From contig JAQIWT010001024.1 in NCBI GenBank assembly GCA_034696485.1, positions 1-12,986 of the forward strand: DNA of 12,986 nucleotides, read 5' to 3'. Made by a program: the position numbers and the translations under genes. Below the pieces are notes generated by a model. The model was given only the letters and a program-made list of their open reading frames with translations, did not search any database and was not told where the DNA came from. This document shows positions 1 through 9,189 of the stretch, in pieces; within the stretch, counting starts at the first letter, position 1, and each line of letters starts with the position of its first letter. This stretch comes from Isohypsibius dastychi. Its lineage: Eukaryota; Tardigrada; Eutardigrada; Parachela; Isohypsibiidae.

Positions 1-299
1 GGAACGCGCATTCCGCTGGAAAATCAACATCTTAAGACTCATCTAAGACTAACCGTTGAAGAAAATTTTTGTTCGGGTTTGGAAAGGGAAGTCAGAGTGG
101 AACAACGGACCAGGAAAAAGTTAACGGACAACAGCTTCGAAATCAAACGTCATCTCAAAATCTGGACAGGTAGTAAGTGCACCAAATAGCAGTCGAGCTC
201 TCACTCGATTCGGGATGAGCTTCAGCAGTGCCGTTGAATCTCGCCCAGGGGCGGTGCTTCCTCTTTGCCTCTATAGCTCAGATCAACGAACAAAACTGA
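1..299 (+). CDS. 3' end of an unrecognised gene entering from the left edge (partial)
   Basis: Frame 1 is open from the first base of the window to a TAG at 187-189 and reads as a charged, Glu/Lys/Arg-rich stretch (for example LEREVREQ-like and RTRKKL segments). A donor at about 170 (GTAGTA) or 173 (GTAAGT) and an acceptor TTCAG ending at 225 would define an intron of 53-56 nt, the size usual in this window. Either donor leaves phase 1, and joining to 226 keeps the frame open for about 24 more codons to TGA at 297-299, giving a C-terminus that ends AQINEQN. The family is not recognised. The phase agreement and intron size support a real terminal exon pair, but with only about 80 codons and no homology it could be chance. 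Confidence 0.4.
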
Positions 300-380
300 C
301 CGCGGATTTTGGATTTATAATTACCGCGGATACTAGCAAGAATGTTCCTAGACCAGTCAGTTTAGCCCTAGTGCTCATAA

Positions 381-390
381 TTTAATTAAA
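381..390. terminator. Palindromic ATTAAA, possible shared polyadenylation signal
   Basis: TTTAATTAAA is a perfect 10-bp palindrome that presents ATTAAA, the commonest variant polyadenylation hexamer, on both strands. It lies about 85 nt after the stop of the plus-strand partial gene and about 180 nt after the stop of the minus-strand otopetrin, so it could serve both converging transcripts. The rest of 300-569 shows nothing else recognisable. Assignment is inference. Confidence 0.3.
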
Positions 391-569
391 GACAAAACAT
401 GCAAATTTGGAATATATTTTCATTCAACCCTTTCAGACAGTGCATTCTTTGAGAACTACACTGTACTCGCAACTCATTAAAACTGATATTGATGTGAACA
501 CTTGCGGCAGAAATAAGTTACGTTCACACAAGTATATACAGTATTCCAGGAAGCAATACAATTGTGCAT

Positions 570-3374
570 TCACTTTCTGGCCAGCCTCGGCACCGAAGCT
601 GGCGAAGTAGCATCTGATACTGATGGTCTTCGTGAAGCTGGTTTTTGGTGCTGCGTTCGAGGCACTTTGTAGGCGCGCTTCCAGATGTCAAACAGACACA
701 CAGTAGAATGAAATCTGGGCAAGTACATACCATACCAGTCAGTGTTTTAGAAGTCAACAAATGACATGCCGAAAGCCTACCGGTAGAATATGACCAACGG
801 TACAGTAATGTGAAGCATGATGGCATATCTACAAAGCTGGGTTAAAAGCACGAACTGTGAACTATGTGCCGGACTTACAAATGCGCTCCAAAGTAATCTC
901 TAGCCCCCGGATTTGCATCTGCTCTCATCGTGCAGAATATCTACATCGAATTTACTGGTCATTCGGATCTGGTTACACACAAAATGCTGTCTTACATCTA
1001 TCGCCCACTGGGCAAAGTTCACAGCCAGGAGCAAGGTTATGACTTCTCTGGCGGGTTTCCCCAAGTTCCTGGTATTCCTTCCGCTATGATTATCAGGAGG
1101 GAACATCACTCGTCTACTTGCATCCAGAATGAAAACAGTTTGAAAGGTCGTTTGCGCCAGCTCCAGTATCGACGAGATCATGGTCAAAACACCCAGATAG
1201 TCCAGAGTTCCAATTGCACCCAGAAGACTGAAGATGATGTAGGAATAAACTCCAACCTGAAATAGTGAATCCTGTGATGTCTGCAACGCATGAAACGACT
1301 CTAGAAGAGAAGAGATACCATTGTAATGAGAAGTAGTCCGTCGTCCAATTCCATATTGGCGTGATGGATGTCCACACGGTGCAGCTTCCTCGTGAACTGT
1401 ATTGCGCAATAGATGACACAGACTATCCCAAGGACATTCAAGATCAAGTCCATGATGTAGGCGCTCAATGCGGCGTATCTGTCAGTTTCCAAGTCATAGT
1501 CGTTCATGAAAACGAAAAACACAATCAGCCCGACTATGGTAAGGACGACCAGCACAATCGCTGCAAACAGCCCTGGAACAAGAAGTTCTTTGTTAAGCAA
1601 TGCAGACGCTCCAAAATGGCATGTTTCACACCGTTGGCCGCATTGGTGCAATCCAGCGCAAACAGTCGTGGATGCTTAAATAAAGCCGGATCATGTTCGT
1701 TGGGTTTTGGTTTCGACGCTCCAATGACCTTGAATGATCACCCAGTCATGCCGTATAGAATCCAGCGACGGTGAAAATAATACCTGCCACATAATGTAGA
1801 GAATACCGGCTGTGATCAGTGCGTATTCAATGATGCATGGGAACAGGAACATGGCAGCAGACTCCATAATCTCGTGAATGACTGAATCTTTGTCACCGCA
1901 CACTACATTTGACATGATCGAAGGAGGGTCATCCAGATGGCTGACCTCCATGAAATCATCTGGGTTTGGACTCGATGCATCAGTATCGACGTATTTGGCA
2001 AATTCGGTGTAATTTGATCCTAGTTTCTTCTCCAGTCCTTTGCGGATGAGCACGAATTCATGCAGCGTTTCATCCAGTAGCGTCCGTACCCATAGAATCA
2101 AATCAAGCGCTATCATATGCATCAATCCGAAACGGCTGAGCGCTCGGAATTTTGTGATTTTGAACTGGAAATAATGAAACATCCAGAGATTACAAGCTTT
2201 GAGATTTCAAAATCAAGCTTACTTGCGAGTTTTTGAAGATGAAGTAGAGCTGGAGAAGTACGAAGACAACAAACAAGCAGGGATTCAATATCAAGACAAC
2301 ACTGAAACAGGAGATATTTTGCAGGAAGTTTGCAACTTCAAGGCAGCTGTAAATCATGGCACCGATCGCAAAGACAGTGGCACCCATTTTCAGATAGAAA
2401 CTCCCGCTATCAATGTCGTTTGGTACGAAGCGGTATGTCGGGTGGTTTCCCGTGTTGGCAGCTTTCAATATAGTCTTCTGCCGGAATAAATAAGTAAATG
2501 CGAAAATTAGCCATAGGATTGCGATCGCCATCATCAGCGAGTCAAACCACTAAAACGAAAACGATGTTTCGTGAAGGTTATGCGATAAAGAGAAGTGTTC
2601 TTTACTCACTCGTTCAAAATTGTTGTCGAGGTTGTGGGTTACTGCTGTAGCTAACGAGAGGCTGCATCCAGCGATCGTCATGAACATCCCGTACAAACCA
2701 CTGAGGTATCTGGATACCTCGGAACTGTTGAGAACATAAAGTGTTATTAGGTTTGGATTCTGAATTCCTGGCATCACTTTTGGGCTTCAACTCGGTAGTT
2801 TAGACAGGTTTGAAAACACACCAAATACACCTATGAAAAACTCACGTCGCGTCGTGAAGCGAGCTGCGTCGTCTGGTGTTTCTGGGCGCTTCCGAGCTAT
2901 GCGAGGTTATTGAGGATATCCTCTGAATGTTGGGTATATCGGTTCCTACTGACTCGTTCCCAAGAGAACCTCGTGCGGCCATTCTGGGATGGTATTCGAG
3001 TGCAGGCTGACTTCGTCCAAACACCACGTCTGGTGGATGATCATCCAGAAAGGTCACCTCGAGACCGCGATGTTCCTTGCGACGTGACGGCTCGGGGATC
3101 GCTACAGTGGTTCTGCAAACGGCGAGGTAGAGAAAATATTGCGCTTAAACAGATGATCTTACTCTGTTACTGAAGGAATGAAACTTCGCCGTCGGTTGTG
3201 TGGTTCAGATCGGAGCACATCGTCCCGTCCAAAATAATGGTTCGGATAAAAGTCATCCATGCTGAAACGCACTTCATTCTGGTAGCCAGTATGAGTTGGT
3301 TCAGCAGACAGAGTTGAGCTACTCCCGAATCTTCTTAGTAGATCAAAAGTTTCTGCTTTTTGCTCTTGATTCAT
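570..3374 (-). CDS. Otopetrin-family proton channel, complete, 11 exons
   Basis: Otopetrins are plasma-membrane proton-selective channels with 12 helices. Exons (- strand): 3374-3163, 3112-2846, 2724-2610, 2549-2223, 2164-1784, 1728-1632, 1572-1319, 1256-996, 940-879, 828-781, 714-570; total 2169 nt, 722 residues. All junctions are GT/AG and phases close; introns are 50-66 nt except the second (121 nt). Residues 1-160 are a hydrophilic Ser/Arg-rich N-terminus. Helix 1 (SGLYGMFMTIAGC) follows, then WFDSLMMAI, FYLKMGATVFAIGAMIY, an LQLYFIF segment, RFGLMHMIALDLILW followed by ETLHEF (a family hallmark), FLFPCIIEYALI, DCTNAANG leading into GLFAAIVL, the FILDASRR segment, an ANPxxxxYFG segment and PLVIFYRFHSTVCLFDIW. 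These match the order seen in animal otopetrins. The helix 5-6 loop is long and acidic. It is longer than human OTOP1 (612 aa) mainly at the N-terminus. The start is the first Met of an exon; an upstream non-coding exon is possible. Confidence 0.93.
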
Positions 3375-3945
3375 TGTAAATTATAGAGTAACTCCTTTAA
3401 TTCAAGCCACTAGAGCTATCCGTGGAAACTTCATAGACGCCATGCTCCGATAACGTGCTGAGTCGGCGAAATATGAGGCGACTTTCAGCAAATCAAAGTG
3501 GTAAAACAGTTTCTATCAATAAGTTGATTCAGTGCGGTGTTCTGGCTCGTTATTCTGAATAGGCTTGATCGGATTAAAAACTGTTCAGTCAACACTCTCG
3601 GATAAGGAAAGGATAAAGGAACTCTATACCACCATTTCTGAACAATCCCTTCACAAACACAGATATCTCAAACACCCCCCCCCCCCCCCCCCCCCCCCCC
3701 AATGAAGTTTCGTGATACTGTGGCTTAGTTGCTCAAACGTGTAATGGATGCGGTTCAGGAAAAGAGTCTCTAGGCCATCGGAACAGCCCGAAATAACTCA
3801 ACATGTCATCACTGGCAGCTGCTACATTGAGAAAGATTGGAGCACATTAGCGTCACTTCAGATCACATTCCCTGCTAAATCTACCAGTACTCGGTTTATC
3901 TTCCCAGTCTCGTGTTTTTACAAAAACAACCAGTTTTCTAAGAGA
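3375..3945. other. Divergent intergenic spacer with poly-C run
   Basis: This spacer separates the start of the otopetrin (- strand) from the tetraspan gene (+ strand), so it should hold both promoters. No TATA box or other site stands out with confidence. Its notable feature is an uninterrupted C run at 3675-3700. An in-frame ATG at 3748 lies upstream of the tetraspan start and could lengthen that protein. Confidence 0.5.
3675..3700. repeat. Homopolymer: 26 C in a row
   Basis: Twenty-six consecutive C residues, flanked by ACA on the left and AATGAAG on the right. Such G/C homopolymers are unstable and hard to sequence, so the exact length may be wrong. It could fold as i-motif/G-quadruplex structure on the opposite strands; that is inference. 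Confidence 0.95.
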
Positions 3946-4697
3946 ATGGAGCCGGATTTCCAGTTGATAGGGTGTCTGCTCGAATACCGATCCGTCATCA
4001 GGTTTCTGGCCGGAATAAACATTTTTTCTGGATTCGTCGCGTTTTTGTTGGAAGCTTTAAGTGAGTCTACCTCGGTTCAACAAAGTTGAATCTTTGACCA
4101 TATTTTTGCACAGGGTTACCTGCCGTTCAAATCAAGGCGTTATCCCTTGCATACGGCGGAATCTGGATCGGAATCGCCTGGATTGGAACCGGCATCTTTG
4201 CTATTTTAGCAAGCAAGAGTGCGACGAGGTACTCACGACTTCAAGGCTACGTGGTTGTTTTCCTGGCTCTAGGAGCATTTTCCGGGGCAGTTTGTCTGGC
4301 TTTACTTATCCAAATTGCATACCTCACCCCGTTCGTCACGGAACTCTCCCATACGGAGATCTACACTATTGTGATACTTCGGTCCTGTATGGTTGTATTA
4401 TGCGTCGTCAACTTCTTCACAGCCTGTTGCGAAATTACTTTCGGGGTTTGTCAGTTCAAGAGCGGATATTTCAGATTTGTTAAACAATGGAGCAATCCGG
4501 ACAATTTGCCGGGTTTGAATAGGTCAAGTACGGATCCTGTTCGGCGTCACGTTGAGGAAAATGATAACATGCCTGGCACATCTCGACGGTTAGAAGTCAA
4601 AGATCAACAGAGACCTACTCGTTCAGCCTCGACTAAAAATAAACAAAGCCATGCACCCGCCAGGAAAACCATGAGCGAGCCCGCACAATTCCGGTGA
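3946..4697 (+). CDS. Four-helix membrane protein, MS4A-like topology
   Basis: Two exons, 3946-4060 and 4114-4697, joined across a 53-nt intron (GTGAGT donor, TTTTTGCACAG acceptor) in phase 1, give 232 residues. Four hydrophobic helices are at about residues 17-38, 47-72, 83-108 and 121-150. Helices 2 and 3 are separated by a very short polar turn, and a longer loop follows helix 3, ending in a Cys-containing helix 4 (FFTACCEITFGVC). The last 80 residues are hydrophilic, rich in Ser, Arg and Pro, and end SEPAQFR. This layout resembles MS4A/CD20-like and other tetraspan families; I see no tetraspanin CCG or claudin W-GLW-C-C signature. An in-frame ATG at 3748 would add 66 residues, which look less protein-like, so I prefer 3946. 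The gene is divergent from the otopetrin. Gene structure is well supported; family is a guess. Confidence 0.8.
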
Positions 4698-4786
4698 TGA
4701 GATGCAGAGACAGTTTTTGTATCCAATTTACTGGCCTGGTCACGCCCAGCTTTCCTTCTTGTTTTTACTGTGGCTTCATCCAGCTC

Positions 4787-4792
4787 AATAAA
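4787..4792 (+). terminator. AATAAA polyadenylation signal of the tetraspan gene
   Basis: A canonical AATAAA lies 90 nt after the TGA at 4695-4697 on the same strand, a normal 3' UTR distance for a compact genome. No competing hexamer lies between. Confidence 0.6.
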
Positions 4793-5121
4793 TACATTCA
4801 TCTTTCGTAAGGTGCTGCTTTTTTATGACCCTTGAAGGTTATCAAAGATGCGAAAAAATGACGATTCCTTCACCAGGTAGGCAGTTGGCTTATTGAACCG
4901 CAAAAGCTTGAGAAAAGTTGAGAAGTGTCATAATGATACATAAGAGCATGAATCCCGTTTTGCATCCAAGAGAACTAACTGTAAAATGAACGTACAGTCT
5001 CAGTGGATTCTGTTCTCGCGAATGTTCTTTCCAGCTCTCAGGTTCTTGATTGCCTATAGAACTCAGTTCACTTCTGGCATCCATCTACAAGCGTGAAGAC
5101 AAAAACTTGTGATACGTTCTA
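4793..5121. other. Intergenic stretch without a clear gene
   Basis: This lies between the tetraspan gene and the small gene at 5122. The minus strand has a 64-codon frame (5084-4890) ending in a hydrophobic signal-like segment, and a good acceptor motif (CATTTTACAG) just before that segment at about 4980, but no complete, convincing protein can be built from it. Confidence 0.4.
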
Positions 5122-5467
5122 ATGGATGTTGATGGAGCGACACTGTCCATCATCGTCCATAATCTCTATGGCATATCTCATTGGGATCCGTCGCTTACCC
5201 ATACAGTTCTTTTAGCAACTGGAGCATACAAAATCAAAAAGTTAGGAGAAGCTTGTGCGAGCTTCCATGGTAGATATGGCGGAAAACATCGCTGCAAAAT
5301 GCCTGGTTGTCGCTGTTAAACTGGACAGCAAGGCGTTCAAGTGTGAATGCCTAGGCTTCGTGGCGCAGAATTCAGACAAGTTCGTCGCACCTGGAGGACT
5401 CGTCGAACTGAAAGACGACGCGATCCTTCTGAAGCAAGTTCAGGACGCATTCGGCGAAGCACCATAG
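5122..5467 (+). CDS. Small unrecognised gene, halves in two frames
   Basis: From ATG 5122 one frame reads a protein-like sequence (MDVDGATLSIIVHNLYGIS, later LATGAYKIKKLGEACAS) until TAA at about 5317. The next frame, open from 5245 after a TAG, reads ASMVDMAENIAAKCLVVAV, then KCECLGFVAQ and LLKQVQDAFGEAP to TAG at 5465-5467. The two parts would join smoothly within 5245-5266 if one base were shifted, giving about 115 residues of alpha/beta character. The alternatives are a 66-residue protein from ATG 5267, or an intron with weak sites (donor near 5155, acceptor near 5244). An assembly indel or a decayed gene would also explain it. The family is not recognised. It converges with the gene ending at 5521, only 53 nt away. 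Confidence 0.45.
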
Positions 5468-5520
5468 AAGAAAGTAAAAATCATACACGAACAAAGTTAA
5501 TGCTTTTATAGTTATTCAAT

Positions 5521-6564
5521 CTATAACGGTATTCGTGAACGCGTAACAGTATGTACTTCATGGCTAATGAAAGTCTGCTCCGTCAAAACTGGCCGTGCTC
5601 TAACCGTCCGCCGAACACTGGCTCCCGCTGGTACACTGACGTTGCGATCCACAATCACGGTGGTCCGACGACCAACTGTTGCCGGTCGAACGATAGTCCG
5701 ACTAGTTATGGTTCCCCCCTCCGGCCTAGACATAACAAAACCGCCTCCAGTTATCGACAAGGCTCGATATTCGGGAAGTGTTCCCTTCTTAGTTTGACCA
5801 TCATTTACCGGGTTCCGCATGCTCCATCCATTTGCCCTCACAAATCCCAGAAGAGCTGAAACTGAGTGGAGAATATGTGGCATGGACCCAAAAACAGTCG
5901 ATACATGCTCTTCGGTGAATTTTTCCACCTCCACGTTGATTCTTTGGAGAAACTCGAGAATATCGTTGGCCAGTTTGACTAGGTTGGCCAAGCGCTCCTG
6001 ATCAGTTGTTGCACTTGAAATAACAATAACTGGAGCTTGATGACCCCCTGATACGCTCACCCCGAAGATGTCAATTAGTTTGGCTCCGGTGATCTCGGAC
6101 GAGCTGATGAGGATTCCGGATGAAGCTTTGGACTTGGAGATGGCATCTGTGAAGAACCCACGAACTTGCTCAGGGGTTACGGGTTTGATGAGGTTGCTGT
6201 ATTCGATGACTCTAATTTGAGTTCCTCTTTTGATTTTAAAACGTGCTACTCCGGGTCTGACATCCGAATGCTCGATTTTTTCACCGAGGAATACTGATTC
6301 AAGAATCCGTTTCAGTTTCTGATGTTGCTCGTTTTCCTTCTTAACAGGCACTGCGATCTTTGGTGATGGGGCAGGAGGTCGACGTAGGGTTAGGGGTGCC
6401 AACGTACGAGGTGGTGGGGTTTTCGATAATGCATCGATTTCGAAAGCCACATTGCGGTTCAGATGGGATAGAAAGACCTGAAATTCCAAGGGAAGTCCTG
6501 ATAAATCTGGAGTCGAGAAATCCAACCACTTCTTTGCAAGATCTAGAGAAGCCCGGGTTTCCAT
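5521..6564 (-). CDS. Intronless 347-aa protein with a degenerate Mrr/REase-like region
   Basis: A single open frame from ATG (6564-6562) to TAG (5523-5521), without introns, unlike its multi-exon neighbours. Residues 1-75 are polar with a Pro-rich stretch (KTPPPRTLAP, RRPPAPSPK). Residues 82-172 read like the core of Mrr-type restriction-endonuclease-fold domains: a helix (KLKRILESVF), a strand (QIRVIEYSN), then PVTPEQVRGFFTDAI and SSGILISSSEITGAK, which parallel the P-V-x-x-x-x-V-x-x-F and G-V-x-x-T-T-S-x-F-T-x-x-A patterns of that family. Where active enzymes have Gln-x-Lys, this has IEYSN, so catalysis is unlikely. Residues 185-245 are helical, and 270-347 are a Thr/Arg/Val-rich low-complexity tail (repeated RTIVRP, RRTVRARP types). 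The domain call is by eye and uncertain; the open frame itself is strong. Confidence 0.8.
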   Translation of the reverse strand: METRASLDLAKKWLDFSTPDLSGLPLEFQVFLSHLNRNVAFEIDALSKTPPPRTLAPLTLRRPPAPSPKIAVPVKKENEQHQKLKRILESVFLGEKIEHSDVRPGVARFKIKRGTQIRVIEYSNLIKPVTPEQVRGFFTDAISKSKASSGILISSSEITGAKLIDIFGVSVSGGHQAPVIVISSATTDQERLANLVKLANDILEFLQRINVEVEKFTEEHVSTVFGSMPHILHSVSALLGFVRANGWSMRNPVNDGQTKKGTLPEYRALSITGGGFVMSRPEGGTITSRTIVRPATVGRRTTVIVDRNVSVPAGASVRRTVRARPVLTEQTFISHEVHTVTRSRIPL

Positions 6565-6867
6565 GTTAAAGACTTATTAAGTGGCGAAAAGTGTGTCTCA
6601 TATGGTTCTGCGAGCGGAACTAATCTCAGTATTTCATGAGAATACCGTATGAACAGATTGTTACTAAGATGCTTTAGCCGTTGATAACGTTTTCTTTATC
6701 AGACATTGTGTTACAATAAATACCGAAACTTGTTAGTGATAACGTGAATGATAATCTGATTAACGTTTACGGTATAAAGTGAGCATTTAGTGGGTTGGGT
6801 AGACGAGTGAAATTATCAAAAAAATGTTAGAGCAAATGAAACTTTCGAGTATTTGCTGCAAACCCAT
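6565..6867. other. Intergenic stretch, AT-rich, no feature recognised
   Basis: This contains the upstream region of the 347-aa gene and the 3' UTR of the nine-exon gene, both on the minus strand. I see no open frame, RNA gene or repeat, and no clear AATAAA on the minus strand. Two copies of a GATAACGTTT/GATAACGTGA-like segment occur near 6683 and 6738 but are too short to interpret. Confidence 0.4.
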
Positions 6868-8693
6868 CTACTGGCTATCTAGTATCGTCTCGTATTTAGG
6901 CGCTGTACTCTCGTTTGCGAAGTCCATTTCCAATGGCCAGACAATGTCCTCCTCTGATTTACCCAGTTCAGCTTTAGCGAGCTGTATTCCGGCATCCGTC
7001 AGAGCAACTCCTCGAAAAACACGGCGATTGACGTAAGTTTTGGACAAATTTCCGATGTATCCTGGGAAGTTGGCTGTGAAGATTGAACCCAAAAGTGATG
7101 AACGGCCTCTTTCCGTGTACGTCATGAAATTTCCAGCTTGCAATGCGCTGAAAGAAAATATTCAATGTGCATTTTAGTCAGAAAAACATGGGTGCCAACC
7201 GTTGGAACATTTTGTTTGCGGCCAAGCCTTGCACTTCAAAACGACAATCCGGCCGAAAGTGCTTCTTCACCCTGCAAGATCAGATTACCAATATAATGCG
7301 GTTCAGAAAAATATGATAAAGAGCATGATCTCACCAAACTGTCATATCAGCTAGTGCCATTTTTCTCTTCGGCGGTACAGAGGAACATCTTGCGGGACTA
7401 TCTTTTCGTACGCGCTGTTTAGCCGGAGAATCATCTTCAAAGAAATAGTGTAAACTTGTGACGCTGTTAGTGTAAATACAAATGAGAAAAGGTCGTACCT
7501 TCACGACGATACTCTGAAGCTGGTCGCTTGCGGAAATGCGATGGTAAGATCTCTTCGGATGTAATTGAATCCGTGTCTGTATTAAACGGAATTATAATTT
7601 TGGCTGAAAGTGATCAAAATGTTTTTGGCAGTAACTCACCGTCATCACTTGTTTTATCGGACGGAACTGGCAGAGAAGTTTTAACGGTCAGTTGGGACAC
7701 CGTGGAAGATGGGCGTCCGACAGGTCGCTTGATCGAGTTCGCGTTGCGAAAATTCGAAGGGAGGAAGTTGGGTTTTATATAGGGGTTTGGTGTTTTGCTA
7801 GCAACACTCTTGGATCGGGCTGGCTCCTCTCCACGGGACAACGGTGACGGAGTTGGCTGATGACGACGTTTGGTTACTGAACTCTAATAAACAAATTATT
7901 TAGCGCCGTTTTCATTTGGTTTTGAATATTAATAAAAAGGGGATATGTCATTTTCAGCAAACCTGCTGCGTAGGCGTTTCACTCTCCCTTCCAGAAATCT
8001 TTTTCTTGAAGGTTCCATCTCTTTTTCGCTCCGCCTCACGCTGTAAACAACGAAGAAAATTCTATTTGCTACCGAGTATATATTTAACGTGCAATTTTAT
8101 TTGAGGTTTTGAATGAAAACCGATGCTCGCTACGTACCGCAGATTTTTCCAGATCTGAGTGAGATCCTCCGTTTAAATGATCCACTCGGCTCTGCAAATT
8201 AGACCTTCCGTTATATATATGGTGCAGAACTTGATCTAGTGTACATTACTTTCGATTCCACAACATGTCTTTTTGGCGGCTTGAGTTCCGCATTTGGTTC
8301 AGATTTGGCGGGAATATTTAGTTGAGTGGCGATACGGCGTCCTTTCTCAGCAAATGTGGCCTCATGAGCGAAAGTCGGCATCCAGGCAGCCCGCATCTCC
8401 AAACAATTCATGTCTGCGATATGAGAAAACTTGAAGGAAATACGAGTCAGAATACCGTAAGAAGATTAGTCCGAACCTTCTTGAATCCATAAGATTATGC
8501 CGGGATAAGAATTAGCCCCCAGTTTGACCTCGCACACATTCTGCTCCAACAAGGTCGTGGCAGGAGCAGCAGGACTCAAATCGCTTATAGCCACAACTCG
8601 AACCGGATAAATCGGAGGTTCCCAAGCGTTGGTTCCGTGGAAATATATGATCGCGCTTCCCAGGGCCATGGAATGTGCTCCACTTGAAGCCAT
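6868..8693 (-). CDS. Unrecognised basic, probably nuclear protein, nine exons, 428 aa
   Basis: Exons (- strand): 8693-8477, 8413-8250, 8191-8138, 8040-7963, 7856-7640, 7603-7499, 7434-7335, 7271-7200, 7147-6868; total 1287 nt, every phase closing. Most donors fit GTRAG-like or near consensus; exceptions are GTTCGG, GTTTGC and GTTGGC. Residues 1-105 look folded (GSAIIYFHG, YPVRVVAISDL, YPGIILWIQED, then MRAAWMPTFAHEA). Residues 110-300 are a disordered, Lys/Arg/Ser/Pro-rich linker containing KRPVGRPSS, which resembles a weakened AT-hook. Residues 300-415 form a second folded module (MTVWVKKHFRPDCRFEVQGL, SSLLGSIFTANFPGYIG, YVNRRVFRGVALTDAGIQL), faintly like BEN or winged-helix DNA-binding modules. 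A chromatin or nucleic-acid role is inferred from composition only. The start is the first Met in a frame that is open back to a TAA near 8796, so an upstream coding exon is possible. Confidence 0.8.
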
Positions 8694-9020
8694 TTTTAGT
8701 AGCGTAAATTCGGTACAACGAGGGAAGAAGAGGAGACGACTATCAGCGAACACTTCTGGCTCAAGCAAATATTCACGAGACGTAACGAAGTCTTGTTAAT
8801 TTCGATGAGAGAAGTCAGACAAAGGCGTGGAATAATGTATTGTACGCTGTTTGTTACTACCTCAGCTCAGCCTCTTTCTACGAGAACAACGGCTTGGTCC
8901 GGCTTGAGAATAGCATGGACACGACCAGTATCTTCTCTCTTCTGGCATTCAGGTCACGCGTCTAGTAGCACCTACACAATCGAATCCGGGTACAGAATGA
9001 TATCAGAGGTACTGCTTCTA
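8694..9020. other. Upstream region of the nine-exon gene and left flank of the repeat element
   Basis: The minus strand stays open from about 8796 into the gene (reads REYLLEPEVFADSR just before the Met), so this could be 5' UTR or an extra N-terminal exon. Farther up, about 8880-8950 on the minus strand, a short open stretch reads GRVHAILKPDQAVVLVERG, which looks protein-like but cannot be joined in phase to the gene with acceptable splice sites. Confidence 0.35.
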
Positions 9021-9189
9021 TTCGCCGAAACGACATCTTGCCGAAAAGACATTTCGCCGATTTTTTTAGCCGAGAAGACTATTTGCCGAATGATTTTTTG
9101 CCGAACGGACATTTTGCCGAAGAGGACATTTTGTCGAAAGGACATTTGGCCGAAAAGAACATTTCGCCGAAAGGACATTTTGTCGAAGA
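9021..9189 (+). repeat. Left tandem array, about 11 units of a ~16-bp repeat
   Basis: Units approximate TTTGCCGAAAGGACAT, with lengths of about 13-17 bp and frequent substitutions (CGACAT, AAGACAT, GAGGACAT, GTCGAAAGGACAT). Divergence among units is high, with the middle units (9060-9100) the most decayed. Translation yields repeating SFRxNVLFGxM peptides on the minus strand, which are a by-product of the repeat and not a gene. Confidence 0.85.

Noticed and set aside
900-1409. Extending otopetrin exon 8 through to the TAG at 900-902
   Set aside because: Splicing at GTAAGA (995) to the acceptor at 941 restores the conserved ANPxxxxYFG segment and the frame; read-through gives an unrelated tail and loses helix 12.
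3748-3945. Upstream in-frame extension of the tetraspan protein (66 codons)
   Set aside because: Composition is unlike the rest of the protein, and membrane proteins of this type start close to helix 1. Kept only as an alternative.
4890-5084. Minus-strand 64-codon frame with a signal-peptide-like hydrophobic end
   Set aside because: It stops directly after the hydrophobic segment, leaving no mature product; a spliced version also yields only a signal-like peptide. No homology seen.
8880-8950. Minus-strand protein-like stretch GRVHAILKPDQAVVLVERG
   Set aside because: No splice junction joins it in phase to the gene at 8693, and it is too short to call alone.
9021-9189. CRISPR-like array
   Set aside because: Units are directly contiguous and degenerate with no unique spacers, and the genome is plainly eukaryotic.
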